Shown: positions 12,507-24,616 of the stretch, piece by piece
Layout: each line of letters starts with the position of its first letter
Position numbering within the stretch: position 1 is the stretch's first letter
Position numbers and translations under genes: made by a program
Assembly (NCBI GenBank): GCA_018105865.1
Contig: CM030841.1
Coordinates: forward strand, 13,764,182 to 13,828,181
Source of the DNA: Metaphire vulgaris
Lineage: Eukaryota > Annelida > Clitellata > Crassiclitellata > Megascolecidae
DNA: 64,000 bases
Reading direction: 5' to 3'
Notes under the pieces: model-generated
Seen by the model: the letters and a program-made list of their open reading frames with translations, nothing else
What the model was told of the DNA's origin: nothing
The model's database searches: none

Positions 12507-12683
12507 CAGGGCTGCTGAGAAAATTTGTGGGCCCTTGACCTGGCAAGTTTGCTCATGACAATAAGATGACATTTTTTCCCTTGTCAGTCTCTTTTTCAGG
12601 GTTCAGGCTATTGTTAATACATTTAATACATCATCACCGGGCCCCTGTGCAATTGCCCCCTGCTCCCCCTTTCAGTGGCCCTG
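12507..12683. mobile_element. hAT-type MITE
   Basis: Ends CAGGGCTGCTGAG and the inverse of CAGGGCCACTG. Perfect 8-bp target duplication TAGCTATG at 12499-12506 and 12684-12691. The interior CTTGTCAG and CCCC runs resemble the element at 52468-52695, so probably one family. Confidence 0.85.
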
Positions 12684-13428
12684 TAGCTATGACTCATTTT
12701 TTCTGTGCTGTTAGACAGCATTTAACCATAAACTGAATCTGCAAAGAACTTGGGGGGGGAGAGGGAGCAGGCACATTATCACCACACTTTGAAGACAATG
12801 GTGGGTTGAAGTCAATTATATATAATACACAAAAGAAATTTCTTATATCTATTTTCACACATTAGGGCTCATCCATATAGCACATATGCAAAAAAGACAT
12901 TTTCAACCACCTCTCCAGCTGGAATTACTAGACTGTGCAGCATAGCCACAACCTTCGAAGCCAACCAAGATCTTAGTTTTCTCATTTTACTGCTTTTATC
13001 GCCATAACTGCTCCTGCTAACGGGCTTTGATCACCAATAACTGACCTACTCAGTACTGTGACTACAGCACTGAATTAAAATGGATCAGCCAGGACAATAT
13101 TATTGGTTCACCATGCACATCACCATCAGGTTTAAAATGGCTAAAGACTGCATTGGATAACAATTTTAACTTAAATCACAAGAGCAGCTAGAAAGGAGAA
13201 AATTAAGACTAGCTATGGGAATTAGGAATAGCCCATAACAATGAAATAACTGTTTTATAGGAATTTTAGTATGAAGTATGATCAACAAATCCATACATCG
13301 GAGCAAAATATTTCTTCAAAGAAAACCAATCACACCACCAGTGATAACAACCGACAATCATCTGCTGTTTTAAAGTATAATTTTGCACATAATGTTAACG
13401 TTCAGTCTTTTCCAGTCCTTTCTCTTTC

Positions 13429-15093
13429 TTAAAACTGGATCATTTGTCCCTGAAAGAAACAAATGATTTGTCTTAACATAAAATAGGAGCAAACACAAGA
13501 ACCTTTCAATCAAACAATATTTCCAAGCTTTTATTATCAATGCATTGCTGGATTTCAAAGATATCCATCCATCTGAGCTGTATTGAATATTACAACCTAA
13601 ACATGCTGAATAACTTTATTGAAGCATTTTTGCCCATACAAACTACAGAATATCAATTTTAAATTGAGTTAAAGAGCAAACTTGTCAACAATAACTTGCC
13701 TTCTTTTTCTTGTCTCCTCCAAGTTCGAAATGCTTGCAACGTTTGATAGCCAGTTGCTTCTTGTATTTGCATTCCGTACATTCCATTTTCAGGACAATTT
13801 TCTTCGTAGTTTTTGCCTAATAAAATCCAAATTAAAATCAACTGCATGAAGAATTCACCTCTAAACAGAAAACCCATTAGCTCCAATTAATGCTTCTAGT
13901 TAGCTAGGCTATTACCAATATTAACAAACTTCAAAGATTTATACCAGACTATTTCAGAACTGTATAGAGATGATAAAATCATTATAAAGAATCAAATGTC
14001 AAATCCAATATTTTTACACGTACCTTTTTATGGAAAATTGGTTTGGTTTGGCCACCATAACCTGACTGCTTTCTATCGTACCTGCGCTTACCTGTAACAA
14101 AACATTAAATAAATAAGCATGGCAAACAAGTAATTGATATTTAATCGTTTAAGAATCTCTAAACTAGTACCCTTAATAATTTGCATCTTTCAATATCACC
14201 CATTCATCGTTAAGCTAAGGTCATCTTATATCCCAATAAACTTTATATTTTTGAGACTCTTATAGAAATAACCATCTCTCAAACAATAATATGTTGATTT
14301 AAAAGTATAACAAATATTCAATAAAAATTGCGCAGAACTGAGAAATTTTTTACACCAGGGATCTTGAGCACTAAACATTTTTGGTAATAAACAAGGTCAA
14401 CCCAAAAACAACAAGCTGCAAAGACACTTGTTAATATTGTCTGCTATAAGGAAGGCTCCACGTCAAAATTTCAGTAAATTTAATTTGACCAGCTTTAGAA
14501 CAGCAAGTTATGTCAAAATTACATCGTATCACTTTTAAGCAGCCTCGCAGAGAAGTAAAATACCACAAAATCCTACCAATGAACTGTAAAGTCCAAACAT
14601 TTACCAAGAGTCAGCCACCGTCCAAAGTAATAACAATTTCCTAAACATCTTGTTTGTATAGATACCCTATCTGCATAAAATGAATGCTTATTAGTGCATT
14701 AAATCTTTTGAGGTAGTTGTCGGAAAAAGTCGAATTCTAGGCAGAGGGCGGATGTCGACCAAAGTTGATATTGAGGGGGTAGGGGGCTGACTGTACCATA
14801 CCTGTCGATAAAAGTCTACATGTTGCACGAGAGTTAAGATGTCGTTATATTCGATTGGTGGTGCCAGTGTAGGTGGGTTAGTGGCTGTGTCTCTTATTAG
14901 GGAGGACTCGTCAATTAAACTCAAAGATGAATCTTTTCAAATTAGTGAATTGCTCACTCAAATGAACTTTCAGATGTTTACCTTGTGCAAACACAGAGTC
15001 TTTTCCCTTTTTATACTGCGTCACCTTGTGCAATGTGTGCTTTCGACATTTCTGTCCTTTGCAGAAAGTGCGTCGCTGCTTAGGAACATTCAC
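13429..15093 (-). CDS. RPL36A: Ribosomal protein eL42 (RPL36A/L44), large subunit
   Basis: Large-subunit protein near the tRNA E site. Coding exons, in order of translation: 15093-14982, 14091-14024, 13816-13700, 13449-13429. With an initiator Met from a separate exon the product is 106 residues, exactly the human length. It reads [19 protein letters not shown], then [20 protein letters not shown], then [20 protein letters not shown] and ends GQMIQF. The paired cysteines of the zinc-binding region (Cys12/Cys17 and the later CTEC with RC) are kept. Lys55 and Pro56 in QTKP, the site linked in yeast to methylation and cycloheximide sensitivity, are conserved. The first exon seen starts at an acceptor with Val2, so ATG must lie upstream, as in vertebrate RPL36A; a candidate is at 15831. 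The intron after 13700 has a GC donor (GCAAGT). Confidence 0.95.
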
Positions 15094-15126
15094 CTACAGT
15101 CATTTACAGAATGAATATTACTCCTA

Positions 15127-15500
15127 GGGCAGGAAGATAAGTGGTAACATCATTGCACTGCAGAACCGACGGAAGCGAGTTCGAAACTCACAGGAGCCCT
15201 GGGTTAGATTCAACCATCACTCAATTGCAGTGGTAAAATGATGGTTCTTTTCCGTTATCCGGACCCCAGTAGAGGGATGGTGTAGTTGGCTAGAGAGGCG
15301 TTAGGGTTAAGGCTATGGTTAGATTTAGGTTCCCGACCGAACAGCCCACTTCACTGGGGTCCGGATAACGGGAAAGTACCAAAATAAGTAGCAAGGGCAA
15401 CATTTGGCGGAATTACTGGCCACTGTCCGCCGATGAATGGCTTAGCCACCCATGGGCTGATAGCCATGAAATCAGGGATCAGGACCAGCAGGACTAGTCA
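15127..15500 (+). repeat. SINE-like element interrupted by a MITE
   Basis: The left part has a Pol III box-B-like GAGTTCGAAACTC at about 15177 and the right part resumes after 15380 with non-coding text. The interruption is the inverted-repeat element at 15243-15380. It lies just upstream of the first visible eL42 coding exon (minus strand), probably inside its first intron. Confidence 0.45.
15243..15380. mobile_element. MITE with ~28-bp inverted ends nested in a SINE
   Basis: Ends share TTATCCGGACCCCAGT and its inverse; the full repeats span 15243-15270 and 15353-15380 with two mismatches. The 80-base centre contains GGGTTAAGGCTATGGTTAG. No clear target duplication, so the superfamily is open. 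Confidence 0.75.
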
Positions 15501-15828
15501 ATTACATATACAATATAGAAGACGAGGAAATCTTCAACCTCAGAACAGTAAATGATGAGGCTATTTCTTTTCCACTTAATTTACAGTGCAATATTTAATG
15601 GAAAGCAGGTAAGAATATATCACAGCAAAGCATACTCTATGACCGCCGTTTTGTTGATAGGCCACATCGTGTTTTTGTAGCTAGCATTCTCTTAACCAAA
15701 TCATTAAAAATAAATTGCAAATTTAGATTAATGACAATACTCTTTCTCTAAAACATTATTCAGAAATGAATGAAAGTCTAAATATATTTGTGATGGCAAT
15801 GGAATTAAACTTCAAAACTATCACACAC

Positions 15829-15880
15829 CATTTTTCACATAAATGCGCAAACCGGAAAGGCTTTTAATCCATCAGCTTAA
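15829..15880 (-). promoter_or_regulatory. RPL36A: Candidate start-codon exon and TOP-like leader of eL42
   Basis: On the minus strand, CCTTTCCGG near 15860 resembles a ribosomal-protein pyrimidine (TOP) start. About 20 bases on is ATG at 15831-15829, directly followed by a GTGTGT donor. That would place only the initiator Met on exon 1, as the phase of the next exon requires. A minimal ATG-TGA lies seven bases upstream of this ATG. Inference only. Confidence 0.35.
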
Positions 15881-16670
15881 CGGAAGTTCAACAAAAGTAA
15901 ATAAGTCTGTCGCAGTGAATAGCGGCATTTCGATTGTTATGATTCGTTTGACTTTATATATCATAATTGCAGACAATTGAAAAGGTTGCTTCGTTAAATT
16001 AAATGATGTATTTTTAAATTTACAGGCCGAACTAATTGCAACATTGGTTTCTCGGAGTCACTTGGAGTGGCAGTTTTAATTTATCTTTAAAAACATAGTC
16101 TCTTGTGTAGGATACTCGATTAATTCTGTCTAAACGTATGCTTTATGTTTCAATAAAAACTTTAAAAGCAAAACCTTTTAAATGCCTTCAGCTTTGCTTT
16201 GTTGATCAGACTATCTCGATAGCAATCAAGTATCTACCCTAAACTTTTGATTTAACCAACGATATAATGATTATTGTATACTATACTAGGAAGCTAATTT
16301 AGCCTGCGTGGAAACCACTGTAACACCGTTCTATTACCAATATCATGTGCTTTGACCAGGCTATGGTCTTGACTGACACGTGAATAGATAACTGTACTTT
16401 GTAAATATATACAAATGCCGCTTTCCTTCAACGTGAGTCGTGACTAGGATTTACTTGCTCACTTATTTTAGTCGATCCGTGGTGACAATAAATTGAAATG
16501 TTTTTTTATTAAAAGAATTAATTTTTTCGCTGATGGTTTGGGTGGATTGAGAATTGACAGTTGCAATCATGAATTATGAATAGTGACGTTTTGTCTTGAG
16601 ACACTGTCCTGTCTAGAGACCGTTTTGAGCAAATTTTAATGTCTCGCTGTCTTGATATATGTGATGCGTC

Positions 16671-16995
16671 TTTATTTATTTATTGACAATTTATATAGCA
16701 CAGTAGACAAGGCTAAGGCCTACAACAAGAGCGCTTAACTCAGTTCATATCCAATATTAAATAAATGTGTCTTCAAATTTCTAATGAAAAGTCCAGCTGA
16801 GACTGCTCCAGTCACATTGTCTGGAAGAGAGTTCCACAGGGCGGGATTCCCCCGCGCGAATGATCTTTCCTCAAACTTAGGGGTCTTGGACGGGGGAGGG
16901 ACCAACAACTGCACTCTCCGACTGGACCTGAGAACCGATCTCCTCTCGATCACAGTCGATCTTCGTACTAGCACAGTCTTGCTATCTGCCTTGGT
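16671..16995 (-). mobile_element. LINE 3' end fragment
   Basis: The minus strand encodes FEERSFARGNPALWNSLPDN, then FIRNLKTHLFNIGYELS and a stop, the standard C-terminus of several non-LTR families. It is followed by a tail seen on the plus strand as TTTATTTATT at about 16671. 5' truncated. Closely related to the fragment at 35070-35288. Confidence 0.8.
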
Positions 16996-17458
16996 CTCTG
17001 CGATGCTTCTTGCTGTCTGTCTTGATGTTTGTGATGCGTCTTGTCATGATCTGTGCCGTACAGGTTGTTGTCTTGGCCGGGCGTTCCGATTAATGGTCTA
17101 GTTCGCAGCATTAATAATTACATTGACGAACAAGGTTTTTGCTTTCGTCATAATTTCTTATGTAGATTTTGAGATGCTCATCTGAGATATAAAATGTGCC
17201 CATTAGGCTTACATGTGTTTTTTGTCAAAAGACTTAATTTATGTTTTAAACGGCAAAGATCTTAATATGGGGTTCTTGCATCGTCATGGATGTTCATGCA
17301 GTGTGCTTAGATTTATCTGCGTGACAACCCTTTGATTGTTGATTTTATGCTGTTATTTTTGATGGATTGGTTTGCAACTGCATTGTGATGGTGACTTGCA
17401 TATAATATATAGTGCCTCTACTTATATTAGCTGAGAACTGCTGTATCACTTTGCTGTG

Positions 17459-20400
17459 ATGACAAAGAAAAGACGATCACCAGTCACTGCAAAAAGTGCG
17501 ACACCATTGAAGACATCAACCTCTCTCTCATCGGCTCCCATCAAGCGAGGCAAACAGAATAAGTCAGTGAGGCCAGGAAGAATTAGCCAGAAGTTCGTCA
17601 ATTCAAAGGAATGCAACAAAAAAATGCCTTCAAGGTAGTTAAAATATCAGATGTTTGCTTCTTGTCACTGATGTTTCTGCCGCTATTACAAAATTTCATG
17701 GGAGTCATTCCATGTCAATTCAACAAATTTTTCAGTAAGTTTCATATCGACCACCTCAACAAATTATGAAATTTACTAAAAAATTCCCCAAGCATTCATC
17801 TGAAAGTTTGCAAGATTTTAGCCTGCTCTCTTTAGTCATTTTTGAGATATTCCACTTCTATCGTACCTAGGGTGGGCCATTTTTGGTATTTCACAGCACC
17901 GCTTAAATTTCTCGCAACTTCAGACCTCTATGACTTCAGCAATATCATAGCTATGGGGCTGAAACTTTCTGGACTTATTCCCTACTAGTAGCATTTTATA
18001 AAACAAGAGTAAGACTTTGTCTATTGGCAAAAGTGTGGCACCTTTAATTTTAAACTATCACCTACACCACATGACCATTTTCACACTCAAAGCCAAGTCG
18101 CCATAGGCCTTTCGACACATTTTTAGACCCATTAGCAATTCAGGGAGTAACAGTATGGGAAATCTGTTTGAAGTGAGAGAAAAGATAGCTACTGGACAGT
18201 TTACAACTTTACAGAATAAAAAGCTCTACAACTCTGAAATAAAGAGAATGGTTTCCTTTGGAGAGCTAAACATTGAATATGAGGAAAGATGCAATTTAAA
18301 ATAAAATTTTGTGACCCTGCAGAGAGGACAGTTTTGATAACCCTGAATCCCTGAGGCCTAATATATGCTCATCCTGCTATAGCGGGAATTCGGAGATTAC
18401 CATTATGCAGTCATCCTGCTCTAGCAATATCACAGCTTCAAAGGGTTAAAATTCAAATTATCGTTATGTCAGAAATATTAATTACGTCATTGAAAATCAT
18501 TGCTACACGTTTTAGTCTTTTTGTCAGGGTAATGAATATTATACATATGTTTTTTTTAAATTCACAGCTTGAATGAAATTCTTGATGAGCCAAGGATTTT
18601 CTCTGGTTTGCCAGCATGGTTTTCATCTAGTGTGTCATTGAATAGAAAGAATGTATGGGGTAAGTGTTATGTATTTTTAGCTGAAATATTAAATTTCAAT
18701 TAGTATCTGTCATTTGATTTATTATAAATTTTATTGACAGGCATACAATTTTTTTATTCTCTCAATATCCAAAATTAACATCTTATTAGAAGAAACAAGA
18801 AAGAAAAAAAAGAAAAAACTTGACTAACACTTAACACTTACCTAAATACATTGACTGTATGTATTCATAAATTTTTAATTTAATTTTTTTAATGAGAAAA
18901 AAGGTTGACCCAGGGGATACCTATCCCGTATATTGGTCAACCAAAAATGTTAATAACTAAGAAATAGATTTCAGTGGCGTGACCTTTGTCAAATGTGGTA
19001 TGAAGTTTCAAAGGTGATCTTGTGATCGTACTTTGCATTTATAAGTTTCTTGATTCAATTTTAAACATACAAGTCATATTGTAAAATACTGGCATGCCAG
19101 AAAGTTGTAAAAGTTGAGATATAATAATAACTGAGAACTAGACAATTTTGGCAAACATTTTTTACTATTTTCTGTTTTTTGGCATTTTACCGGGACTGAT
19201 TGAAACATTAGGACAGTTTTATTTAGATCAATCATGATTTGTTTTGTAATATTTGTGTCTGAGATTTGATGTTAATCGGATTATATGATGGGTGCTGAAC
19301 TTAAGTGTTAAGTGAAATTTTGTATTCTGCATTGGATTGAAATATTAATTTTCCTGTATTTGCCAGTGGAAAATGGTGGCCGAATTGCAGATTTCGATGA
19401 GGCAATTTTTGTATTCAGTGAAGACAGAAATGCAGCCGATACTAAAGTGTAAGTAAAAAAGACACGTTGGACTGAACTATATTTGCTCGATTTCAGCTTT
19501 AACCTTAATAATAATTCATCATCATCATATCATCATAATTGCTCTCTGCCAACTCATTAGTGGCAATAGCTAGTCAGAAAAAGTTTCCAGGCCTTTTTTA
19601 GGGTAAAGGGTAATAATTAGTGCCTTAATAATACACAAAGGTTGATCCAGCACTGGCTGGAGCAGGCCTCGGGGCAGACCACCCACAACTTGGTTTCTCC
19701 ACTTCCACGATGACTGCGGATTGCCTCCACTTGAACCACTTCATTCTGCACAGGACAGACCCTTGTGGCGAGAAATCGTTACGGCCAACAGGGCTACACG
19801 CGATGATTGATTGAGCTTTAACCGGTTTGACTAGGCCATTGTTTATAGTATTTATAACGTGCAACGTGTTTTCACCACAATTAATTGTTTCCTCAAATTT
19901 TACTTTAATGTCTGTTTTTTGTTTTGTTTTTTAAAAGTTTATACAAAACAGAAAAATATCTGTCAGAAGCTCTTACCATATTTCATGCAATGTATATCGA
20001 TGACTGCATTTCTGCTGGAAATATGAAATCAGTTGCCATTGGTGCTTACAAGTTACCCTCAGAAGAAGTCTACAGGAGTTGGTTTTTTCATATTATATAT
20101 ATATAGAACTTTGAATATATTGTTTGAATAGAAATTGTAGCATAATATTTATTATTATTATTTACTTTACAGTAATTATTTAAATTATAGAAAAGTATTT
20201 AAAATCATATAATACTAAATTCTTAGATATTTATATCTTAAACACATATATTAGTAATCAAGAGTGCCTTAATAATACACAAAGGTTGATCCAAACGAAG
20301 GATATTATATTCCACAGATGTAATAAAATTGAATGCATCTGTCATCTTTTTATGTTTGGGTGTCATTCTATAATGATGTTCTTAATATTCTACCCTTTAT

Positions 20401-22711
20401 AATCCCTCTCCCTCTCATTCACAAATCACCTCCATTGAATCGACCCCATTTGAGCTATTTCAATAAGTTCATATGAGTTACCAGTATATAGTTTTATGTA
20501 GTATTCAGATAAATTTTCTGATGAAAGTTTCTTTGTTACTGAATATAATTAGAAGCTTGACAAGGCAGTTGTTCAAAGTGGTGATTATATATTTTATTAA
20601 CCTGTTATTGACAGTTGATGAACAACTATAAAAGTTGTCACAATAGAAAGTTTTGAGTGTGTTGCCAATTTGCATAAATTGGCAAGACTTTTGATATTTA
20701 TTCTTACTATATTTTGATAGAAATACAAATTTGGGTTTGACTTTTAGTTGTAAATGAAAACATTTTCACTTATTGGCAATAAATGAAAAGTGATGGCCAG
20801 ATATCTGGGCGGTCAGTCAAATTTTCAGTTTTTAACAACTTGGACTTTAGCCTATCTCAAACACGGAATTTTCTAGTCAGAGTTTTAAGAAGGCAGCTTT
20901 GTGTTATTGTCTCTGGGATGGATCATGGATGCCATTGAATTGCATATGTTCAGTGTTTATTCTTGGCCTTCTCTGGGGGGAATTTCCACTCCCCCCCAGT
21001 TTTAAAATCTCCCCAAATTTTTTATATGTTGGCTGGGGATGGAAATTCCCTCCCCCCAAAAAAAAGTGTGGAGACTCAGACCTTGTCCCCCCAAACATTT
21101 CAAAATCCCCCCCCCCCCAATGTCAAGGTGGCTAGAATAAACACTGGCATATGTGTAGGGCTGCAGATTTAGATGAAATAAGTGTGAATAAAGTCAGAAT
21201 AAAATGAAATGGAGTCTGTGGTTGGTCTGAAACAACGCGATGATCTTTGTTAGTCTAGTTGCTTCGTCTTTCTATTGTAAGCCTCTTCACCGCTTCGTAT
21301 AGTTGTTTATTTCATGTGCAAGTTGAGCGGTTAATTGTATTTCCTAATATTTGGACTTCAGGCTTAAAGGAGAAGCTGAGCTTTGCAGATTCCGTAGAGA
21401 CAACCTGTTGCCAGTTTAAATGGGAAGCTGTTGACTGTGCAGTCTGCTCTTCGTCTCTTTCCGTAAACAAGAAAACCGGAGATGATTCGAGAGCCCGTGC
21501 CGAGCATTTGACTTCAAGTCATGACTCGTCAGGTAGAGAGACTATTTCCCAGTGTAAATAGAACACCGTTACCAGCATAGTTTTAACGAAGGAGACTTGT
21601 GTAATTAGCTAATTTGGAATAGGACTTCTTAGTTAAATTCCCACACAGAAGTACAATGGCTCGAATCCTTTGATCTGGCGTAGGTAAACTGCCATGATCG
21701 CCATCCACTGACTTGCATGTTAAAAGGTGTAAATGGAATCTGATGATTTTTATAAAAGTGTCTGACGCACAACAATACAAAAGGGGCCATCCACAAATAA
21801 CGCAATGCACTTGGGGGGGGTTCAAACATTTGTGACGATGTGTGACGACGGGGGAGGGTTACCAGAAATGCGACGTCACATAATACTAAATATTTTTATT
21901 AATACCGTAATGCTATGTTACTGCAAAATTGAATGTATTTTACATTTATAATTATTATACACTTCATTTTTAAAAAGAATTTGAAAAAGTTTCTGAATAT
22001 TGTTTCAACTATAATAATTATAATGAATATTTTGAAACAAAACATTAATTTTGACATTCGAAAGATGACAAGAGGGCAGTTAACGCGTTGTGACTTCATA
22101 TTTGAGGAGGTCTGACTTTTGTGACATGTGAGGAAGGGGGATAAAACTGCCAGAATCGCATTACATCATTTATGGATAGCCCCAAAGACAATATTAATGC
22201 AATTATTTATAGCCCAAGAATAGTTAGCTTGTCTTCAGTGCGATTGTGAGTGATGAATTTTGGTCACTAGAAGGATTCAGACAGACCATCATTTGAGATA
22301 TTATCAATGGTGAAAGAAACAAATTGAATTGCAAATACATTACTGTACAGTATGAAGAATAAAGTAATGTAAAATAAAAAGATATAACAATATATAAATA
22401 TAATCAAAGGAGTACAATATTTTCTCAACAAATCTTACTATATTTAGATACCTAGAGTTACAAGAAGAAATAGTGCATTAATTAGTTGATTTTGTTTCAA
22501 TGACTTTATGGAGAGGATATTTAGTGGAAGGATAGATATGCTGGTATAAATGTTGAGTGCTGTGTAATTGTACTGGATATGCTACTAGCTGTGCTATATT
22601 ATAGGTTATGTGGACATCAATTCCTTGCAAGAACCAGAATATGAAGCAGTGGAGGAATTTGTTGTCGGTGTGAATAATGCACAAATATTTCTGATTTCGA
22701 CGGAGTTATAG
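17459..22711 (+). CDS. BRCT-like domain protein with basic N-terminus (6 exons)
   Basis: Exons: 17459-17634, 18568-18659, 19367-19448, 19938-20077, 21362-21532, 22605-22711. All phases close, giving about 255 residues ending IFLISTEL and a stop. Residues 1-58 are Lys/Arg/Ser-rich (TKKRRSP), suggesting a nuclear protein. Residues 65-165 read RIFSGLPAWF, ENGGRIADFDEAIFVFSED, FHAMYIDDCISAG and AYKLP. This order (hydrophobic strand, Gly-Gly turn, second strand, Tyr-x-x-Asp-Cys helix, Ala-Tyr-x-Leu) is that of a BRCT domain, and the last two blocks resemble telomere protein RAP1/TERF2IP. The C-terminus is acidic and unfamiliar. The weakest point is the exon 4 donor (AGGA then GTTGGT), chosen because it is the only one that keeps phase with exon 5. 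A hAT-like MITE sits in intron 4 and a TIR element in intron 5. Gene model fairly good, family tentative. Confidence 0.68.
19619..19870. repeat. Interspersed repeat; 31-bp piece repeated at 20262
   Basis: Begins GTGCCTTAATAATACAC, and the first 31 bases (through GGTTGATCCA) recur at 20262-20293. The rest (GAGCAGGCC, then ACGCGATGATTG) is more GC-rich than its surroundings. Both pieces flank exon 4 of the BRCT-like gene, one in intron 3 and one in intron 4. Confidence 0.45.
20951..21146. mobile_element. hAT-like MITE with C-rich interior
   Basis: Inverted ends CAGTGTTTATTCT. Flanks share GCATATGT (20942-20949 and 21147-21154), allowing one extra base on the left. The interior holds long G and C runs. 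A degenerate relative is at about 23504-23675. Confidence 0.7.
21783..22183. mobile_element. TIR element, GGGG(C/T)ATCCA ends (401 bp)
   Basis: Left end GGGGCCATCCACAAAT; the right end is the inverse of GGGGCTATCCATAAATG. No frame and no certain target duplication, so the superfamily is unassigned. It lies in intron 5 of the BRCT-like gene. Confidence 0.65.
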
Positions 22712-22873
22712 TAATGCGTTCTTTAACTCTTCAAGTTGGATGTTGATGTTTGTTAGTTTTCAGTTACTTCAGTCTTGTAACATGCCAGAGCTTATGTTAG
22801 TCTGGAACACATAATGACTCGATCTTGTGAACATGTGGACATGAACAGTTTCATAAGTATTTAAATGTGTAGG

Positions 22874-23420
22874 AATAAATGGTTTTGAAAACATTTAATT
22901 TTTAGATAAAACTCTAATATAAAGTTCTATGCTTCATAGTCTAAATGACATTTTGAGAATGAATATTGATTTTATTTTACCGTGAAATATTTTTTGTCAT
23001 GTGAGACGTTTTTCACACTTGCAAAATGCTCTTCTTATGTATAAGCTAGTTTGTGGAGTAATTAGTATTGTGTTTCAACTGTTGGCAAATTGTTGAAATG
23101 TAACAGAGCATAGATTTAAAAATAAATCAAATGCAGTAAATGTCTTGAAGTTGTCATCTAGAGAGATTTTTTTCAAAAAATCTATGTGCTGCACACATTA
23201 TAAAAGGTATAGGACCTGTGAAACCTTGAAATAAACAATGGCTTTTAGTGTGGTTTAGCAATAAAGGAATGTGTCACTGTTATGCGTGCTTCTTAGCGCT
23301 GCACTTTTCATTATGAGAGCAAATTTTATTGGCCTTTGGTTTACAAGAGAACAAAGTGCTGGTTTGATCATGCATTGGCCATAATGCACTTTGTTTCACA
23401 AGGACTATTGCCATTATGAA
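22874..23420. other. 3' flank of the BRCT-like gene, no gene seen
   Basis: Holds AATAAA at 22874, 163 bases after the stop at 22711, the best candidate polyadenylation signal. The rest is AT-rich, with no frame or repeat structure that I can support. Confidence 0.35.
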
Positions 23421-23503
23421 AACAAAAACTATAATTGAAAACTCTTGGAAAAACAACTAAGTCAGATTAGTGAAAAGGTATATTTTGATCAAAAACGGTG
23501 TAG

Positions 23504-23675
23504 ACTGTTTATTCTAGGCCTTCTCTGGGGGGAATCCCCCCAAGTTTTAAAATTACCCTATTTTTATATGTTGGCTGGGGATGGAAATTTCCCCCACAAA
23601 AGTGTGGAGACTCAGACCTTGTCCCCCCAAACATTTCAACCCCCCCCCCCCAATGTCAAGGTGGCTAGAATAAAG
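23504..23675. mobile_element. Degenerate copy of the 20951 MITE
   Basis: Shares GTTTATTCTAGGCCTTCTC, the internal GGCTGGGGATGGAAATT and the closing CAATGTCAAGGTGGCTAGAA with the element at 20951-21146. The outermost bases have decayed and no duplication is visible. Confidence 0.65.
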
Positions 23676-24213
23676 GGAATTGTGTACTTGTATCACACAA
23701 CTGAGTAATAATTGTATGAGTGCTGATGGAGTTAAAATCTGAAAATCTGATGTGAGAAGTTTATCACTTATTTAGTTGATATTGTATCTATGTCACACTG
23801 TTGTTGATAGCCCACAAAACTGATCACCTGAGATACTTTATATCTAAAAATGAACCGGTAACTGTAAAACGAAAACAAAGACAGACTACTAACATAAAAC
23901 TTATAATGAAATTAACAACTGGATACTACACTTTACTTTGCATGCTGATGTTGTACACTTAATTTGTGCTAAAACAAAATTTTTAGCAGTTAGAGGCACT
24001 GTTGCACACTTGGTGTTATAATTCACAAATATGTGCAGGCACACCGTATGGATTTTCCACGTAATGTTGATACTGTGCATAATTTGCTATTTAAAACTAG
24101 AAACCAAAATTTAATGTTTGAAAAGTCGAGCACAATACAGTAGTACATAATAAAAGACAATGTCCACATCAACAACGAGAAATTCTAACAGCAGGTTAAA
24201 TAATGGCTCAAAC

Positions 24214-24616
24214 CAATGTTCCCTCTAAGGTGGGTGCATGGGTGTGCAGGTGCGTGCCCAAAAACGGGAGACATGCACCAAAAAATTAATTTTTATTGCC
24301 CAAAAAGTTTACAGGAGGTTTTATTTTTTATGAAATATTGTCTAGATATTTTACTAAAAGGTCATCACCTCCACTTGACCTGTATATTATATTTAATGTT
24401 AGCCATAAAATACCTGACAAGCGGGCAAAAAAGTCATCACCACTTTTTTAACAATTGGCACATTGTTTATTATGGTCACTAACTTGATTATATTGCTGCA
24501 CGTAATTTTCTTTCTTTGCACAAAGTAAAGTTGCCCAAAAGTTAGTCAATTGGGAAATTGTTGCCCAATAGAAATTTCATGCGCACACGGACCCTTAAGA
24601 ATTAGAGGGAACATCG
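24214..24616. mobile_element. hAT-type non-autonomous element (403 bp)
   Basis: Inverted ends CAATGTTCCCTCTAA. Flanks GCTCAAAC and GCTCGAAC form an 8-bp duplication with one mismatch. No transposase. Confidence 0.78.

Noticed and set aside
14691..15114. Frames of 77 and 91 codons on either strand around the eL42 gene
   Set aside because: One lies inside an eL42 intron and the other is antisense to its coding exon; neither has splice or family support.
22478..22684. 68-codon minus-strand frame
   Set aside because: Antisense to the last exon of the BRCT-like gene, which fits in phase and ends in a stop on the plus strand.
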